64,000 nt of DNA from Endothia cerciana (lineage: Eukaryota; Ascomycota; Sordariomycetes; Diaporthales; Cryphonectriaceae): positions 62,001 through 126,000 of the forward strand of contig JALRMH010000010.1 in assembly GCA_026119935.1 (NCBI GenBank), written 5' to 3'. Position numbers and translations under genes: made by a program. Positions 9,476 through 21,396 of the stretch are shown one piece after another. Position 1 is the stretch's first letter. The number at the start of each line of letters is the position of its first letter. The notes under the pieces were generated by a model that saw nothing but the letters and a program-made list of their open reading frames with translations, searched no databases and was not told where the DNA came from.

Positions 9476-12012
9476 ATGGAGCCATTATCGCGCATTTCGA
9501 CCCTCCTTGAGAAGGGTGAGCCAGGCTGTCTACCAGCGTCCCCCCTCCCCTCCCCCTCAAAAGCCCAACGTCTCGAGCAAGACTGACAACAGCCCCCCGC
9601 GAGACAGCCCAGGAGCTCACCCTCGACGCCGCGTCCGCCGCCCGAAGCTCGCGGCACTCCTCCCGGCCCCTCGACAGGAACCAGATCAAGAGGCTCGTCG
9701 ACAGCCGCAATGAGCGCGAGGTGCTGGAGGGCCTGCGCAAGGTCATCTCCGTGCGTGCCATTCCCACAACCCTCGGACCCGGGGATAGTATATAGATCGA
9801 CCTTGGGAAGGCTAATCAATGCTCATGGGTGTAGATGATGTACCGCGCCCAGCGCACCCTCCCCTTCTTCTCCTCCGTCGTCAAGAATGTCGCCTCGCCG
9901 AGCCTCGAGATCAAGAAGCTCGTCTACATCTACCTCATCCACCATGCCGAGCAGGAGCCCGACCTGGCGCTGCTGTCCATCAACACCATACAGAAGTCCC
10001 TCTCGGACAGCAACCCCCAGGTCCGCGCGCTGGCGCTCAAGACCATGTCCGGGATACGCGTGCCCGTCATCAGCCAGATCGTGTCGCTGGCGATCAAGAA
10101 GGGGACGGGAGACATGAGCCCGTACGTGCGGCGGGCCGCTGCGATGGCGATACCCAAGTGCTTCCGCCTGGACCCGAACCAGAGCCCGCAGCTGACCGAG
10201 TACCTGTCGACGCTGCTCGGGGACAAGCAGTACCACGTGGCCGGCGCTGCTGTCACCGCGTTCATGGAGATCTGTCCCGAGCGCACCGACCTCATACATC
10301 AGCACTACCGGAGCCTGGCCAAGAAGATCGTGGACATGGACGAGTGGAGCCAGCTCTCAACTCTGCGGATGATGACGATATATGCCCGGAAGTGCTTCCC
10401 GAGGAGGACCAGGAGTGCGAAGGCCACCGAGAAGGCAACGGACGTCCAGGACTTCTACGGGGAGACAGGCGGTGGCGGGAAGACAGGACAGGTGCCCGCG
10501 CTCGATCCGGACCTGGAACTGCTGCTGAACGCGATAAGGCCGCTTCTCCAAAGCCGGAACTCGGGTGTCGTTGTGGCCGTCGCTTGCTGTTACGTCTCAA
10601 TAGGGACTCCGGAATACATAAAATCAGCCGCCGGTCCCCTCGTGGCTCTGTTAAGGGGGCCTTCCGACATCCAGCAGGTAGCGCTCTACAACATCGTCTC
10701 GGTCTGTATGCTACAGCCTACGGATTTTGTCAAGTATGCCCCGCACTTCCTCGTCCGCGCCACAGACAGCGGGCCGGTGTGGGAGCTGAAGCTTGAGGTC
10801 CTGACGCTCATCTTCCCCCACGCGCCCCCGCATGTCAAGTCGCTCATACTCAACGAGCTGGAACACTTCTCAAGAGGCTCGGACAAGATGCTCGTCCGTG
10901 AGGCCGTACGAGCTATCGGCCGGTGCGCGCAGAGTGATCCTGCGACAAGTCCAAGATGCCTGAGGCTGCTGTTGAGCCAAATCACCAGCCTTGATGGCAC
11001 GCTAGCCGCGGAGAGTCTGACGGTCATCAGACACCTCATACAGCAGGACCCAGCCGCCCACACCGGGACGGTCGTCAGGTTGGCCAGGAATCTGGACTCC
11101 GCCACAGATCCACAGGCTCGCGCCACCATCATATGGCTTGTCGGAGAGTTTGCCGGTCTCAACGGCGAGGACAACATCGCAGCGGACGTGCTCCGAATCT
11201 TGCTGAAAGGCTTTGCTGAGGAGTCGGAGGTAGCTAAGCGGCAGATCGTTCTACTCGCTGCAAAGGTTTACCTTCATTACCTGAACCGTGTCGCAGAGGA
11301 AAGGAGGGACGATAATGGCGAAGAGGGAATGGACAGACCACCGGCGCTCGACGAAGCAGCAAATCACCCTGTAGCACGGCTGTGGGATTATGTCTTACTC
11401 CTGGTGCGTTATGACACCTCGTACGATCTACGGGATAGGACACGGCTGTTCAAGGCACTCTTAGGTGTCCCGCAGCTGGCAACACTCATGCTGCTCGCGC
11501 CAAAACCTGCCCCGCAGGCGCCCAGTCCATCCGAGACAAGGAAGGGCTTCACGCTGGGCTCTGCAGCCCTAGTTCTCGCCGGCGGCGGCGGCGGCGTCCA
11601 TGGTCTCAGGGGCTACGAAGCCCTGCCAGACTGGGTCAAGGAGGGCGAGGAGCCGGACCCGCAGCTCAGGTCTGACGGGGACGCCGCTTCTAGCTATGCG
11701 TATGGCGAGAAGCGCGCGGTCCCCGCGGCTGAGAGCCTGGACCGTGCTGCTGCGATGGGCGGCGTGGTAAAGCCCACCAATGGCGTCGAACAAGCGGGGC
11801 TTGGGAAGAAGTCACTGGCGGACTGGCTTGCTGAGGATGAGGGTGGAGAAGAGGAGGGCGGAAGCGACGAAGAGTCAGAAGAGGCGGAGTCCGAGGAAGG
11901 AGAGTCCGAGGAGGAAGAGGAAGAGGAGGGTGGCGAGGACGAAGACGAAGAAGAGGAGAGCGAGGAAGAGGAAGATGATCATGAGCATCATCGGCCAGTA
12001 GGGGAACCATAG
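9476..12012 (+). CDS. APL6: AP-3 complex subunit beta (adaptin)
   Basis: Large subunit of the AP-3 coat that carries cargo from Golgi/endosomes to the vacuole. Three exons: 9476-9515 (13 codons plus one base, MEPLSRISTLLEK), 9593-9750 and 9835-12012. Introns are 77 bp (branch CTGAC, acceptor AACAG) and 84 bp (branch GCTAATC, acceptor GTAG); frames join exactly for 791 residues. The adaptin N-terminal HEAT-like solenoid is clear (NQIKRLVDSRNEREVLEGL, LVYIYLIHHAEQEPDLALL, DSNPQVRALALKTMSGIRV, DMSPYVRRAAAMAIPKCF). The C-terminal 90 residues are a Glu/Asp/Ser-rich hinge typical of beta-3 adaptins, ending in a His-containing acidic stretch. No ear domain follows, so the protein is a short fungal-type beta-3. 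The tiny first exon is easily missed. Confidence 0.95.
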
Positions 12013-12414
12013 TTGCTTCTGCGCCGCTAGCGCTGCACTAGGCAATATCATCATACTTAGTCGTCTGTCATCGGCTGGGTAGACCGCCGGGAAATGTGGT
12101 TGATAGATATTGCAACCTTGAGAGGCTGGACCAGGTTGTCGACCTGGGAATCTGCAAACACGCCGAGTTCTCATCCAGCTGGCCCGAAGGCGAGACGAAG
12201 AAGTCAATCGCCAGAACATACAGACTCGCGGCCCCCATCGGTGCTAGTAACCAAGAGGTTGTTTCAAGAGTCACAAACAGTGTAGGTTGACGAGCAATTA
12301 ATCGGTGGAGGGTTTCCTTCTCCGGCAGCCGCTGGGGCCTCACAAGGGCTACTCTCATCAGGTTTCCAACTTGCCCCCACGAGTAGGTAGACTCCACCGA
12401 ATCAACCTCCAAGA
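12013..12414. other. Intergenic, nothing recognised
   Basis: About 400 bp between the AP-3 beta stop and the decayed 2EXR gene. No coding similarity or repeat was seen; it should hold the AP-3 beta 3' end and the former promoter of the pseudogene. Confidence 0.5.
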
Positions 12415-13847
12415 ATGTCTTCAGAGCCACACCTCCAAATGTTGAACGGGGACGTGAAAATTCAGTACAGGACTAATGAGACCTTCCCTCGATTCCCAGA
12501 ACTGCCTAAAGAGTTGAGGCTTGAGGTTATGGCGGATGTCGCTGCAACGCGAACGGATCATAGAGGTATACATCAACCCGCCACACCAGAAGTAGCGGCC
12601 ACCTTGAACCAGGCTTTGCTGGAACTATCTTCTCATGCGAGAGGAATGCCCTTTAAGGGAATGGCGAGCACCCGCCAGGACTGGAGGTCCCGAGGGGTCT
12701 CAGTCCCAGAACCTGGCGCAGAGAGATTCAACGGCCGGAGAGCCGGCTCAACCTGTCAGTAGCGCCTCATACAGCTGTTGTCGCGCGGGGAAGAGGCGTC
12801 TTGAGCAAGCTCCTTCGCGTCAACAGGGAGGCAAGAGAAGCAGCCCTTAGATTCTATCGGGTCCGTATCCCCTGCAAATTCGCAACGGAGGATCCCGCCA
12901 AAACAGGCGTGGGCAGGACGACAGCCGATCCAGACACACCGCCCTTCAGCCCCGAGCACGATTTCCTCTACGTCAAGGCCCAATTCCCGAAACCTCGTAT
13001 GACTCTGGCGGCCTTCTTGATTCATCTCAATACACCACTAGATCCACGCCACGTCGGTCTCCTCAACTTGGCGCTGAACCGTGAGGAACTCTGGTCCTTT
13101 GGGGGGGCCTACCCAGCACCTGCTTGAGCCCTGGGTTACCCCGGATCTCTCACCAGTACAAGCGTGGCAAGCTTTCTTCGAGACGCTTGAGGGGCCCCAA
13201 GAGGTGTTCTTTATTATGGAGGTTCCTACTGATCGACGGGCCGTCCTCTCCCAATACGGACCTGAAAGCGACGAGGTTATATCCAACCGCTCCATGCCGG
13301 TTGATACCTACGCTCCGGCCTTTGTCCGCCTGCCTCGCGACCCCCGTCCTATCGAACAGGATCTACGAAAATTATATTCAGGTGATGCCCTTGGACGGAA
13401 TGCCAATCCACGGAGTGCGCTACGGGACTGGCGCCGCCTGCTGAGAAATCTAGGCGTTACGGCGGCGTGTCTGAAGGCCCGGTATAGCTGGCTCCTATCA
13501 TCCCACCCCAGCTCACGCTGCCCCTCAGATAGGAATGGTGCCCAGGCCTTCATACGAAGGGAAGATGATGCCTAGAATGGGCAGTTGCCGGGCCAGGCAT
13601 CTCTGACCATGTGGACTCCAGCATCACGGCGGGACGCGCCAGCCCGGATATCGAGACCAAGAACCTGGATAGCGCGATCCGGCCTGCATTTGGTTTCTGG
13701 CTGCTTTCGCTCGCATCTGATGGTACCGAAGAGAAGACAGGACAAGAGGACGAGGGAGCCGACGAGGTGGCAGGACGGGTGAGCTCCGCCGGCGCGGGAG
13801 ATCTGTCGGCGGACCAGCCTGGTCTGCTACTGGCCGACCTTCCTTGA
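12415..13847 (+). pseudogene. 2EXR-domain (F-box-like fungal family) gene with several frame breaks
   Basis: Three consecutive open stretches in different frames together follow the 2EXR family found in many copies in ascomycetes, whose function is unknown. The start is MSSEPHLQMLNG and FPRFPELPKELRLEV. Near 12530 the frame shifts (the family continues in the next frame as MSLQRERIIEVYIN) and soon meets a TAG. The frame at 12801-13127 holds the hallmark LLRVNREAREAALRFYRV. At a G7 run (13101-13107) the continuation (LLEPWVTPDLSPVQAWQAF) is in another frame. A further shift near 13566 precedes CLEWAVAGPGISDHV, RPAFGFWLLSLA and the end DQPGLLLADLP. Overall length (about 475 codons) is normal for the family, so the break-up is by point changes, not by loss of a segment. 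Extra bases in homopolymers could partly be base-calling errors, but the internal stop argues for true decay. Confidence 0.8.
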
Positions 13848-14987
13848 CAGCATATGTCACAGGACGATCAGGTTGCTCTTGTTGCCTTTCTGGGGCTGCG
13901 TAGGGCGCCCGCGGATCGAAACAAGCGGACAAGATAAAATTATTCGCGTATATGGCAGGTGCTTGAGAAATTTGCGAGGCTCTTCATTCACCGACACGAG
14001 GATTCAGTATCGTGTTGGGTCCATGCGTCAAGGTGAGGAGGGCCTTTTCGTGTCTCCAGGGGAAGATAGCCGAAACCAGTACCGACTTGACAGTATCCGT
14101 CTCAACGTTGCAGGATGCATGCGGTGAGGAAATACCACCAGTACATAGCCTCATCACAACAGGGAATCTAGAGGCATGGCCGCCCATCTGCGGACGAAAT
14201 CTCAGACCGCAGCAACCTCGGCATGATCGCAATGCGCCTGTCAGGTTGTTCAAGGCGGCACGTAATGGACCACGCATAGACGCTTTTCTTCCCTTAACCG
14301 ACAGGCACGTATACAATCTGCTCCTGGATGTCATGTCCGATAACAGATATTGTGGAAGGCAGACGGGGCCTCCGTGTCTTGAGGACGGAGTTGGGTTCCA
14401 ATGCACGCGCGTGCTGTGACTAAACAGCGGGTTCCCTGGTGTTTCGAAGATGTGGATCAGTATGATCAGTGGACCACCGGTTGATTGGCGGGGGGCTCTC
14501 CAGCGTTGAAACAAGAGCGCTATGCCATTGGTAGTCGTGGGCGCACGGTTAGATCCCGGTAGCCGCTAGTGGGTCTCGGGGGCGCCTATTGCTATTGTCC
14601 ATGGTAGGGCTGGTGAGAGGCACAAAGGCCAACCAATGGATCGCGCTCGACCGCCAAGCCTGCTACCTCACCTGGCGATGCCTTTGTCTCGCCTCATTCA
14701 GCTGCCGCCATTTCAGCTTTGTTATTGGCTTGGGGCTGGTTGCCCAGCGGCTATTGTCCAGTAACGTATGGCTGTTGCAGGACAATGAGCATATATACCC
14801 CGGAGGGAGCTCCCTCGCACATCCCTCTCGCCATGTATCTTATCCCCCGAACACGTTGAGCCAAACCAAAGACTGCAGGACAGTATCTCCTCCCTTTCTA
14901 TTCGCAGCCGCTATCTTTGTAATTTTTTTTATCTTTTTTTCTCTTCTCTCTTCTCTCTTCCTTGAGCAAGCACCAGAGTCTACCAAC
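13848..14987. promoter_or_regulatory. Intergenic, with TATA-like and CT-rich promoter of the SUR7-like gene
   Basis: No gene is supported between the 2EXR relic and the next start codon; both long frames at 13984-14514 (minus) and 14012-14419 (plus) lack recognisable similarity. Near its right end, an ATATATA box at 14791-14797 and a strong CT-rich tract (about 14930-14962) just before the ATG at 14988 resemble a fungal core promoter with a pyrimidine-rich leader. Confidence 0.45.
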
Positions 14988-16448
14988 ATGTTTACACACC
15001 CCAACAATGGGCTGGCCCACGAGGACTGGCAGTCAGGGAGATCAGACCGCGAATCTCCATACCCAGAGAAACAACCTCAAGCACAGAACTCGAAGACGTC
15101 GAAACGATCTCTGTGGAGGCTATTCAGACTTGGCGCCTCATTAGCACTCACCATCGCCGCCCTCGTTCTGACCCTCATCATACTCGTCAACGGCAGGCAT
15201 GGCGATGGGGGTAGTGACCTCGCCCTAATAACAGTATGTAGTATTATTTACGTCGCCAGATTATTGGGGTCATGCATGGAAGCTAACGCCGAGACAGGTC
15301 AACATGACCAACTTCGCAAAATACACCCCACCTACCATCCAGCTCGTGTCAAACTCCACGTCAGCCAGCAAGACCCGCCGGGGCATAGGCTCGTGGGAGA
15401 GCGATATTGCCAGTGCCGCTGGAAGTGTTGAGACCACGGTCGAGACCGCAGTATCAGGTGCTGCATCTGCCGTCGAGACCGCTGCCGCGGCCGCCGCGAC
15501 GGCCGCCGAGGCCGAAGCGGATAAGATCATCGACGACATCGGGGACACCCTTGACGATATCGAGAACGCCGTCACGGGTCTCATGGACAAGGTCCTGGAC
15601 ACCATCCAAGACGAGCTGAACAAATGGCTCCAGGAGACCGCCAGTGCCCTCTACGACGTGGACGTCCCAGACAAGATATCGCTTCACTTGACCACGTACT
15701 GTAGCACAAAGTCAAGGACGAGCGGCTCCAACTCGACGCAAGCATCATGCGGCCAGCTATTCTCGCGCGGTAGGTACATTCCCATCCTCCGAGTTCAGAA
15801 CGGATCGATACTGACTAGCCATTGATCCTAGGTGGAGCAAGTTCCTTTAATGAAACCGCGAATAACGGCACGATTCTCGGGTTCCAACCTGGAAGCTTTC
15901 TTGCCAAGGCTCTCGGCGTATTCTACGTCCCCCAGGGCGCACAAGAAGATATCAGGGAACCAGTCGACAGCGCCGCCAACACCGTCGAGAGGCTGATACA
16001 AGAGGCCGGAAACGACCTCACCAGCTGGTCCGTCGACCTCCTCTTCATCCCCATCGTGGCCGTCTACATCGCGGCAACCGTCTTGACGTGTATCCTGCTG
16101 CTGGTCCTCATCACGGCGACCGCCTTCAGCGTGAGGGAGCGCGAGGGCCTCCCGGCGAGGGTCTACTCCCTCTGCGGCACCATCGCTGCTCTGGCCGCCT
16201 TCTTCCTCCTCCTCGGGAGCGTCATCCTGACAGTCATCGCCCTCGTCGCCTGGATCATAGGCCTTGGTGGCAACGTTGTCGGCATTACCGTCTCGTCGGG
16301 CTCCAAGCTGAAGTGGATGTCGTGGGCGGCTTTCATTATCATGGCCTTTGTAGCCGGGCTCTTCAAGGTTGAGGAGTTCGCGGCCGATTGCATATTTTGG
16401 TGGGGGTTCATAGTCAAGCTTTTCGGGTCACGGAAGAGCAAGGGATGA
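14988..16448 (+). CDS. SUR7/PalI-family four-span plasma-membrane protein
   Basis: Three exons, 14988-15233, 15298-15769 and 15832-16448, joined over introns of 64 bp (branch GCTAAC) and 62 bp (branch ACTGAC), give 444 residues. The topology is that of the SUR7/PalI family, which includes eisosome/cortical-patch proteins and pH-response regulators: a cytoplasmic N-terminus, one span at about 47-68 (LGASLALTIAALVLTLIILV), a large extracellular region, then three spans (FIPIVAVYIAATVLTCILLL, IAALAAFFLLLGSVILTVIA, MSWAAFIIMAFVAGLFKV). The extracellular part has an unusual Ala/Glu/Val-rich amphipathic helix (SVETTVETAVSGAASAVETA) and NST/NGT glycosylation sites. The C-terminus is short and basic (FGSRKSKG). 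The family is clear from topology; the exact member and its role are not. Confidence 0.82.
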
Positions 16449-17307
16449 GTTCCAGAGATGATGGGGAGTTTGAAATAGGACATGGCAAATCCAAACTGCC
16501 TATAGATACCCAACTCATTTGAGCGTTATTACTAATTACATGTTCTACCGCTTTTTCAACCTTTTGGTCTGCCTCGGCCTTGCCTCAGCCTCTTCAAATA
16601 TCTCCACTCAATCTTACTGTCACTGCGAATATACCCACAAAATGTGAGACGTATTGCCTTCGACACAAGCACATTCGACACGCACAATACCAAATCCTTT
16701 GCCACGCGTAACATGATCCTCGAGTATTATGTACCTCATTTTTCTCCCAATCTCAAGCGCGCTACCCAGCTCCCTACCCCCCCCGCTAGTTGAGGGGCTC
16801 CTCTCCGAGCGCAACAGAGGCCAGAGCCTAATAGCTTCGCTATCCCATTGATTACGATATTTCTTCCACAACACATTCTAGGGGTAGTTGACGATACGGT
16901 TAGCTGTATTATTATATCGCTAGCAGGGCTTCGGCGACTGGGCCTGTCAGGATACAATGGAACCGCACGACCTCGCCGAGCTTTATATTGGGCGAATTAG
17001 ACCACGGTGGTATTGGCGTGGTAATAGGATTGACTAACGTCTTGTAGATCACGACCACTGAAGTCCCGTTAATGCTAACTTAAATGGGGGCTTGGTAATG
17101 TGCTAGTTTGAGGTACAATTCTAAAGGTGAAATTAGGGAAGCATAAGATTATTGGACACACGGGATATCTTCACGACACATACAGAGATATTCGATATGA
17201 AACACGTATTCTATTCTGTTGGGTGCAACCCAGTATTGCTTGCTATATACTCTTCTGGGTTTCCGACGTTTCTCATTACTATAGCCCTCTCTACGCAACC
17301 TCACACT
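16449..17307. other. Intergenic AT-rich DNA, nothing recognised
   Basis: The 860 bp after the SUR7-like stop become clearly AT-richer. No coding similarity, RNA gene or clean repeat was seen. It marks the left border of the accessory segment. Confidence 0.5.
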
Positions 17308-19368
17308 CTATATCGTAGGAGTTCCCTCGTTCTTCTTTGACGCCTTTGGAGAACACTCGCGACTAAACTTAGCACCGTTTGCGCCTTTATTGCCGCTGGA
17401 AAGCGGAACTCTCTTCTCTCCCGGCTGGTCTTTTGCCTTCTCAATTGTCGCCTGTTCGTGTCTCCTGGCCTTGAGCCGCGCCCCAATTCCCTTATCCTTC
17501 AGCTGGTCTGTGAGCTTTCTCGCGTCGTCGTAGAGTTTATTACTGTGGGCACCAAAGTCCAAACACTGCTTGTAGAGCCCCGTGTAAACGCACAAGCTTG
17601 TGATCGCACGCTTGTAGACGTAGAAAGCAGCGGCTCTGAAGAACTGATCACGGGAAACAAACAATATGAGAAGAACGAATCTGGCGGATATGAAGACTAA
17701 GAAAAACCGCTATTATAACAATATATCTAAGGTCTCGGCTGTCCTTGTAAATTTCCTTTTCTTTTATGTGGGGAGGGTTAGACTACTTACATATATACAT
17801 TAGTTGGGTTCGAATAGACTAGTAGTTACTATCTGAGAAATCTTTTGCGTTCATACCAAATATGCTTAACATGAAAGATAAGGGAAGCTAAAGCTGATAA
17901 TAAGGTGTTACTAATTCCTGAAAGTTCAAGAAGGGGGAACGGGGCCGAGGTGTTCAGGACCTACAAAAACAATAGTGACAATGGTGAATGCCATCACGGT
18001 GTGGCCTTGGGTTAGTGTGGCGATTGCTCTGTTCGTCAGCCTGCCAGGCTTGGACGACACCGGCTTGCTGTTGTTTCAGCTCGAGCAGATCTTTGACCTA
18101 GGAACCCATTGTTACCATGGCGACCCAGGTTTATTGTAGGGAGGGGGCACTTACGCTTGCTGCCGTAGTATCTGCGTTCCTCGACAGATCCTCTAATTGA
18201 TCAATGCGGTTATTGATTCTGATAAGCACCTCGTGGGCATTGACCTTGAAGCAATCGTATATTATATTTCACCTTCGGTCCGGCTGTCAATCGCTGGAGC
18301 CTGGCCCTGGAGAAATCCAAGAAAGTTGGGTTTCGAGCTAGGCGAGGTAGCAGGACTGCCAGCTCTGGAGCTTCTCCTCAAAGCCACCGTGTTGTGAACG
18401 GTCTTGCCATTTTTGCTGCCCTGGTATAATTCCGCCCTGTGGACCCCCGATGGGTCGAGGATATGTTCGACATGACTTACAAATTGTCTAAAAACATCTC
18501 TCTGCGTCTTATGTATATAGATCATGATGTTGAGCTCTCCCACAATGTCCTTGATCTCTTTTTCCAAGCCTCCTTCCGGGGTGATGTCCAACAGCAGCAC
18601 ATGGAGTTCCGAGCCACCTGAACGAGATCGATATACCTTCCTCGCCTTTTTGGTCCATCCCCAGAGACGCTCAAAGGCCACAGTCTGTTTTTGCATCTAA
18701 TCACAAGCATCAGATCGAGTTTAATATGAATGAAAGGGTCCGTACTAACGATATTGCATATCGCCTCCGAGAATGCGTCAAGAACATGAGGTTGCTTGTC
18801 CGAGGTCTGCGTCTGGTCGAAAAAGGTATTGGAGTATTCTTCGAAGATGATCAGTGCCAGGTCAAAGACTGACTTGATCTCCGGATATCTTCCCTCGCCA
18901 AGGCGGATCCGGATGGGACTTATGAATGCCCGAGTTGTCGTGCTTGTTCATGCCATAGCGTTTGTGAAAACAAGTGAGAATGGTGCGCCCATCCAGGATC
19001 CATATCCAGAGCTTGTCAACTATCACGACCCAGGACACCATCTTGATCTTCTTAGTACACTCGCTATAGTTTTCATGATTGGGGATGTCGGGATCTTGAA
19101 CCGCTTTATCCTTCTATACGGATTTCTCTGCATCCTAGCGATGGAAGTCTGCACCGAGCGCTGTCGTAGCGCGATAGACGACCTGGTCTTGATCCTAAGT
19201 CCTAGTTATATTCAGAGACTAATAGAACACCTGATTTAGGGTTCTCCTTGGATGGATGGGGGCGTCTGCTGTTAAGAACCTCTTAAGTAGCTTCTTATCC
19301 TGATAGTATGCCATCCCTTCGAAAAGACGTGCTGTATTAATCAGGTACTGCCCTAGCTCATTTTTCAC
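17308..19368 (-). pseudogene. Fungal CorA-type (GMN motif) membrane protein gene, inactivated
   Basis: Read on the minus strand this follows the large fungal family with a C-terminal CorA-like Mg2+ channel domain. Upstream blocks are GQYLINTARLFEGMAYYQDK and HPRRTLNQVFY, then a TAG; after three more stops come VIVDKLWIWILDGRTILTCF, then a one-base insertion (CCC for CC near 18920) before IRLGEGRYPEIKSVFDLALI. A family intron with donor GTTAGT (about 18695-18750) leads to QKQTVAFERLWGWTKKARKV and ELNIMIYIHKTQRDVFRQFV. Further on are VNAHEVLIRINNRIDQLEDL, FTIVTIVF, an intron at 17888-17964, and LPLSFMLSIFGMN with the GMN signature at 17849-17857. A 118-codon C-terminal frame (RAITSLCVYTGLYKQCLD, DDARKLTDQLKDKG) ends at 17308. 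At least one stop stands where the family has Trp (TGG to TAG), a RIP-compatible change. The GMN half is far better kept than the 5' half. Confidence 0.82.
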
Positions 19369-19617
19369 TTTGACTCTTTTTCAGTAACCAGGTTTGTGCG
19401 ACCTTTTAGAATATTGCAGCCTCTTAAAGACTATTTTTCTTATGATCTGCATTTTGTTGTGAATAAGATCTGGTTTGGATTTACCTTGGCGTTTGTCCCC
19501 TCGCGAATCGGAAGGGGTAGTGGGATTTTGCGGATCTCTTTAAGAGCTCAAGGCTGGCTTTCTAAGACGCTTATAGAGTTTTCTAAAGGCAGATGGTAAG
19601 TCAAAAGACCCAAACCT

Positions 19618-20215
19618 GGTCTAACCCCTAATGTGGGCCACCCTGGCCAGCCACACGAAAAATATATATATTTTTTATTTCTTTATTCCTCCCCACCAAT
19701 AGAAACTACAATACAGTCCTTTTCAACCCTAGACAATCCGACGTGGCTCTCTTCATTAGAACTATTTGCATTCTCATTTGCTTATTTTTAAGCCCTCTGT
19801 ATAGCCTCAATATTAGCAAACTTAGAATTCGGACTCAACTGAACCTTCTTTTTTTTTTTTTTTTTTGGCTTAGTAGCTTTCACTTGGATCTCAAGAGCTC
19901 GAACTCTCTCAAGGGCATTAGCTAATAGTAAGTCTTTCTCGTCGAAGCCCTTAGTAATCCTTCTGAAAAAAAATCGTTGTCCTGACGATGGCTTGACCTG
20001 GCTCTTGAAATGATCCAACTGGTCCCAAGTCTTTAGCTTTCCTAGGTGTTGAAAAGATATCTGATGAGTCTAGAAAGTATTCTGGTATGAGATTAGGGTC
20101 TGTAGATAGCCTTGGATCTAAATCCACTCCGTTCTGAGTACGTTGTTGAACATTCTCAAGAAGAAGAGGACTTAGAAGTGGCTTCGCCATAGGAACTGGC
20201 CATAGACCTGAAGCT
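19618..20215 (-). mobile_element. Relic of a pogo/Fot-type (Tc1/mariner superfamily) DNA transposon, 3' part
   Basis: On the minus strand, from about 20215, the C-terminal part of a fungal pogo/Fot-like DDE transposase is recognisable: TGWKASGLWPVPMAKPLLSP, VDLDPRLSTDPNLIPEYFLD, DSSDIFSTPRKAKDL, then in a shifted frame KPSSGQRFFFRRITKGFDEK, and KFANIEAIQRA just before premature TAA codons. The catalytic DDE core and N-terminal DNA-binding half are missing, so this is a truncated, frameshifted, immobile relic. The sequence at 19618-19650 (GGTGGCCCACATTAGGGG on minus) is a candidate for the outer terminal repeat, because it sits just beyond the transposase end; no partner repeat was found. Confidence 0.75.
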
Positions 20216-21396
20216 TTCCACCCAGTGTGGGCGGGTCCGGTCCCAATACCTCACATGGCCCTTTATGGTCCCGCGAGACCAAACGGGGAGGCGAGCGAGG
20301 ATGGAGTTCTCCTAATAGAATGTCAAGAGAACGACAGAAGAGAGCACCACGACCACACGACTGCCTCGCGAATAGTCTAGCACCCTTAGTGGATTAGCAA
20401 GGCGTCGAAAAGAAAGGGTTGCGAATCAGGATTTTTTTAGGGTTCTTCTTATCGGGCAATTTCTCGATTATTCTTCTCTGTCTTCCTCTCTTGTCTTTTG
20501 ACGTCGAGAGAGGGAGGGTAACTAACTATACATACACATGGGCGAAAGAAAAATGGCAAGGATGTTGAATCCAGCCTAGGGTCAGACCTGGAATCCCTGG
20601 TCCCCACGACAACGGAACCCACCCTAAAACATAACTGATATTATTAGTGTAGTAAGCCAGCCTGCTCCCTGTGACTTCGGCACGCACAGTCTTTTCACAT
20701 TCAGCTTCTTGTTCAGCTCTGATAAATGGTTCATTATTATCCATTTACGGTAATATTTGATCCTCAGCTATACAGGCTGGGAGATTTGCGTAAGCGCTAT
20801 TACTATATTCTGCAAGCCCGAATGGCTGAGCGAGCTGTTTATCCCACACTCTCTTGCTCCTCCACCTTTTCTTTTCTTTCTATGATTTGTTTTTATTCTT
20901 CTTCTCTAATAGGCCCCCCCTAGAGAAGAAAAATAAAGGAGCTCAGATAGAGAGAAGTGTCTACAAGCGCTGCTCTGCACATAGCCTTACCCCGTCCCGT
21001 GAGCCAGCTGCTTCGCAAGTGGGGCCAAGTGCGTTCAAATCTCCACGTTGACCCATTCTCCAGGCCTCCATCGAGGAACGGTATGTTGATTCTTCGAGAA
21101 ATCGAAACCTGTGACAGTCTAGTACTGCGGCCACTGCCTCCATGCAGGTCTTTGCGCCTGTTATCTTTACTCCCTTCGAAGAAGAAGGGTTGCGACTGAG
21201 GCACATGTCCTAGTGATGAACGCAGTAAATGCGCATAAGGCCCACCGTGGCATGTAGTCGTAGCGGCAGATAGGCATTGGACAACTCAACTTGCGTTATC
21301 GCGTGTCGGAATAGCGGAATTGGTTGAAGATCTGAGTTATATAAATGTTCGTGGCAACTAGTGATCAAGTGATATGTATCTAGTGGCTACCGATCT
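20216..21396. other. AT-rich accessory DNA, possible further transposon debris
   Basis: No gene is supported. A GC-rich block at about 20220-20280 abuts the point where transposase similarity stops, which suggests that another element inserted or recombined there. Most of the rest is AT- and pyrimidine-rich. I considered a solo LTR around 20230-20635 but could not show matching ends. Confidence 0.4.

Noticed and set aside
13984..14514. 176-codon minus-strand frame before the SUR7-like gene
   Set aside because: No recognised similarity, and a competing frame on the plus strand; not enough evidence for a gene.
20230..20635. Possible solo LTR next to the transposase relic
   Set aside because: TG/CA-like ends can be picked in several ways; no second LTR, primer-binding site or target duplication was seen.
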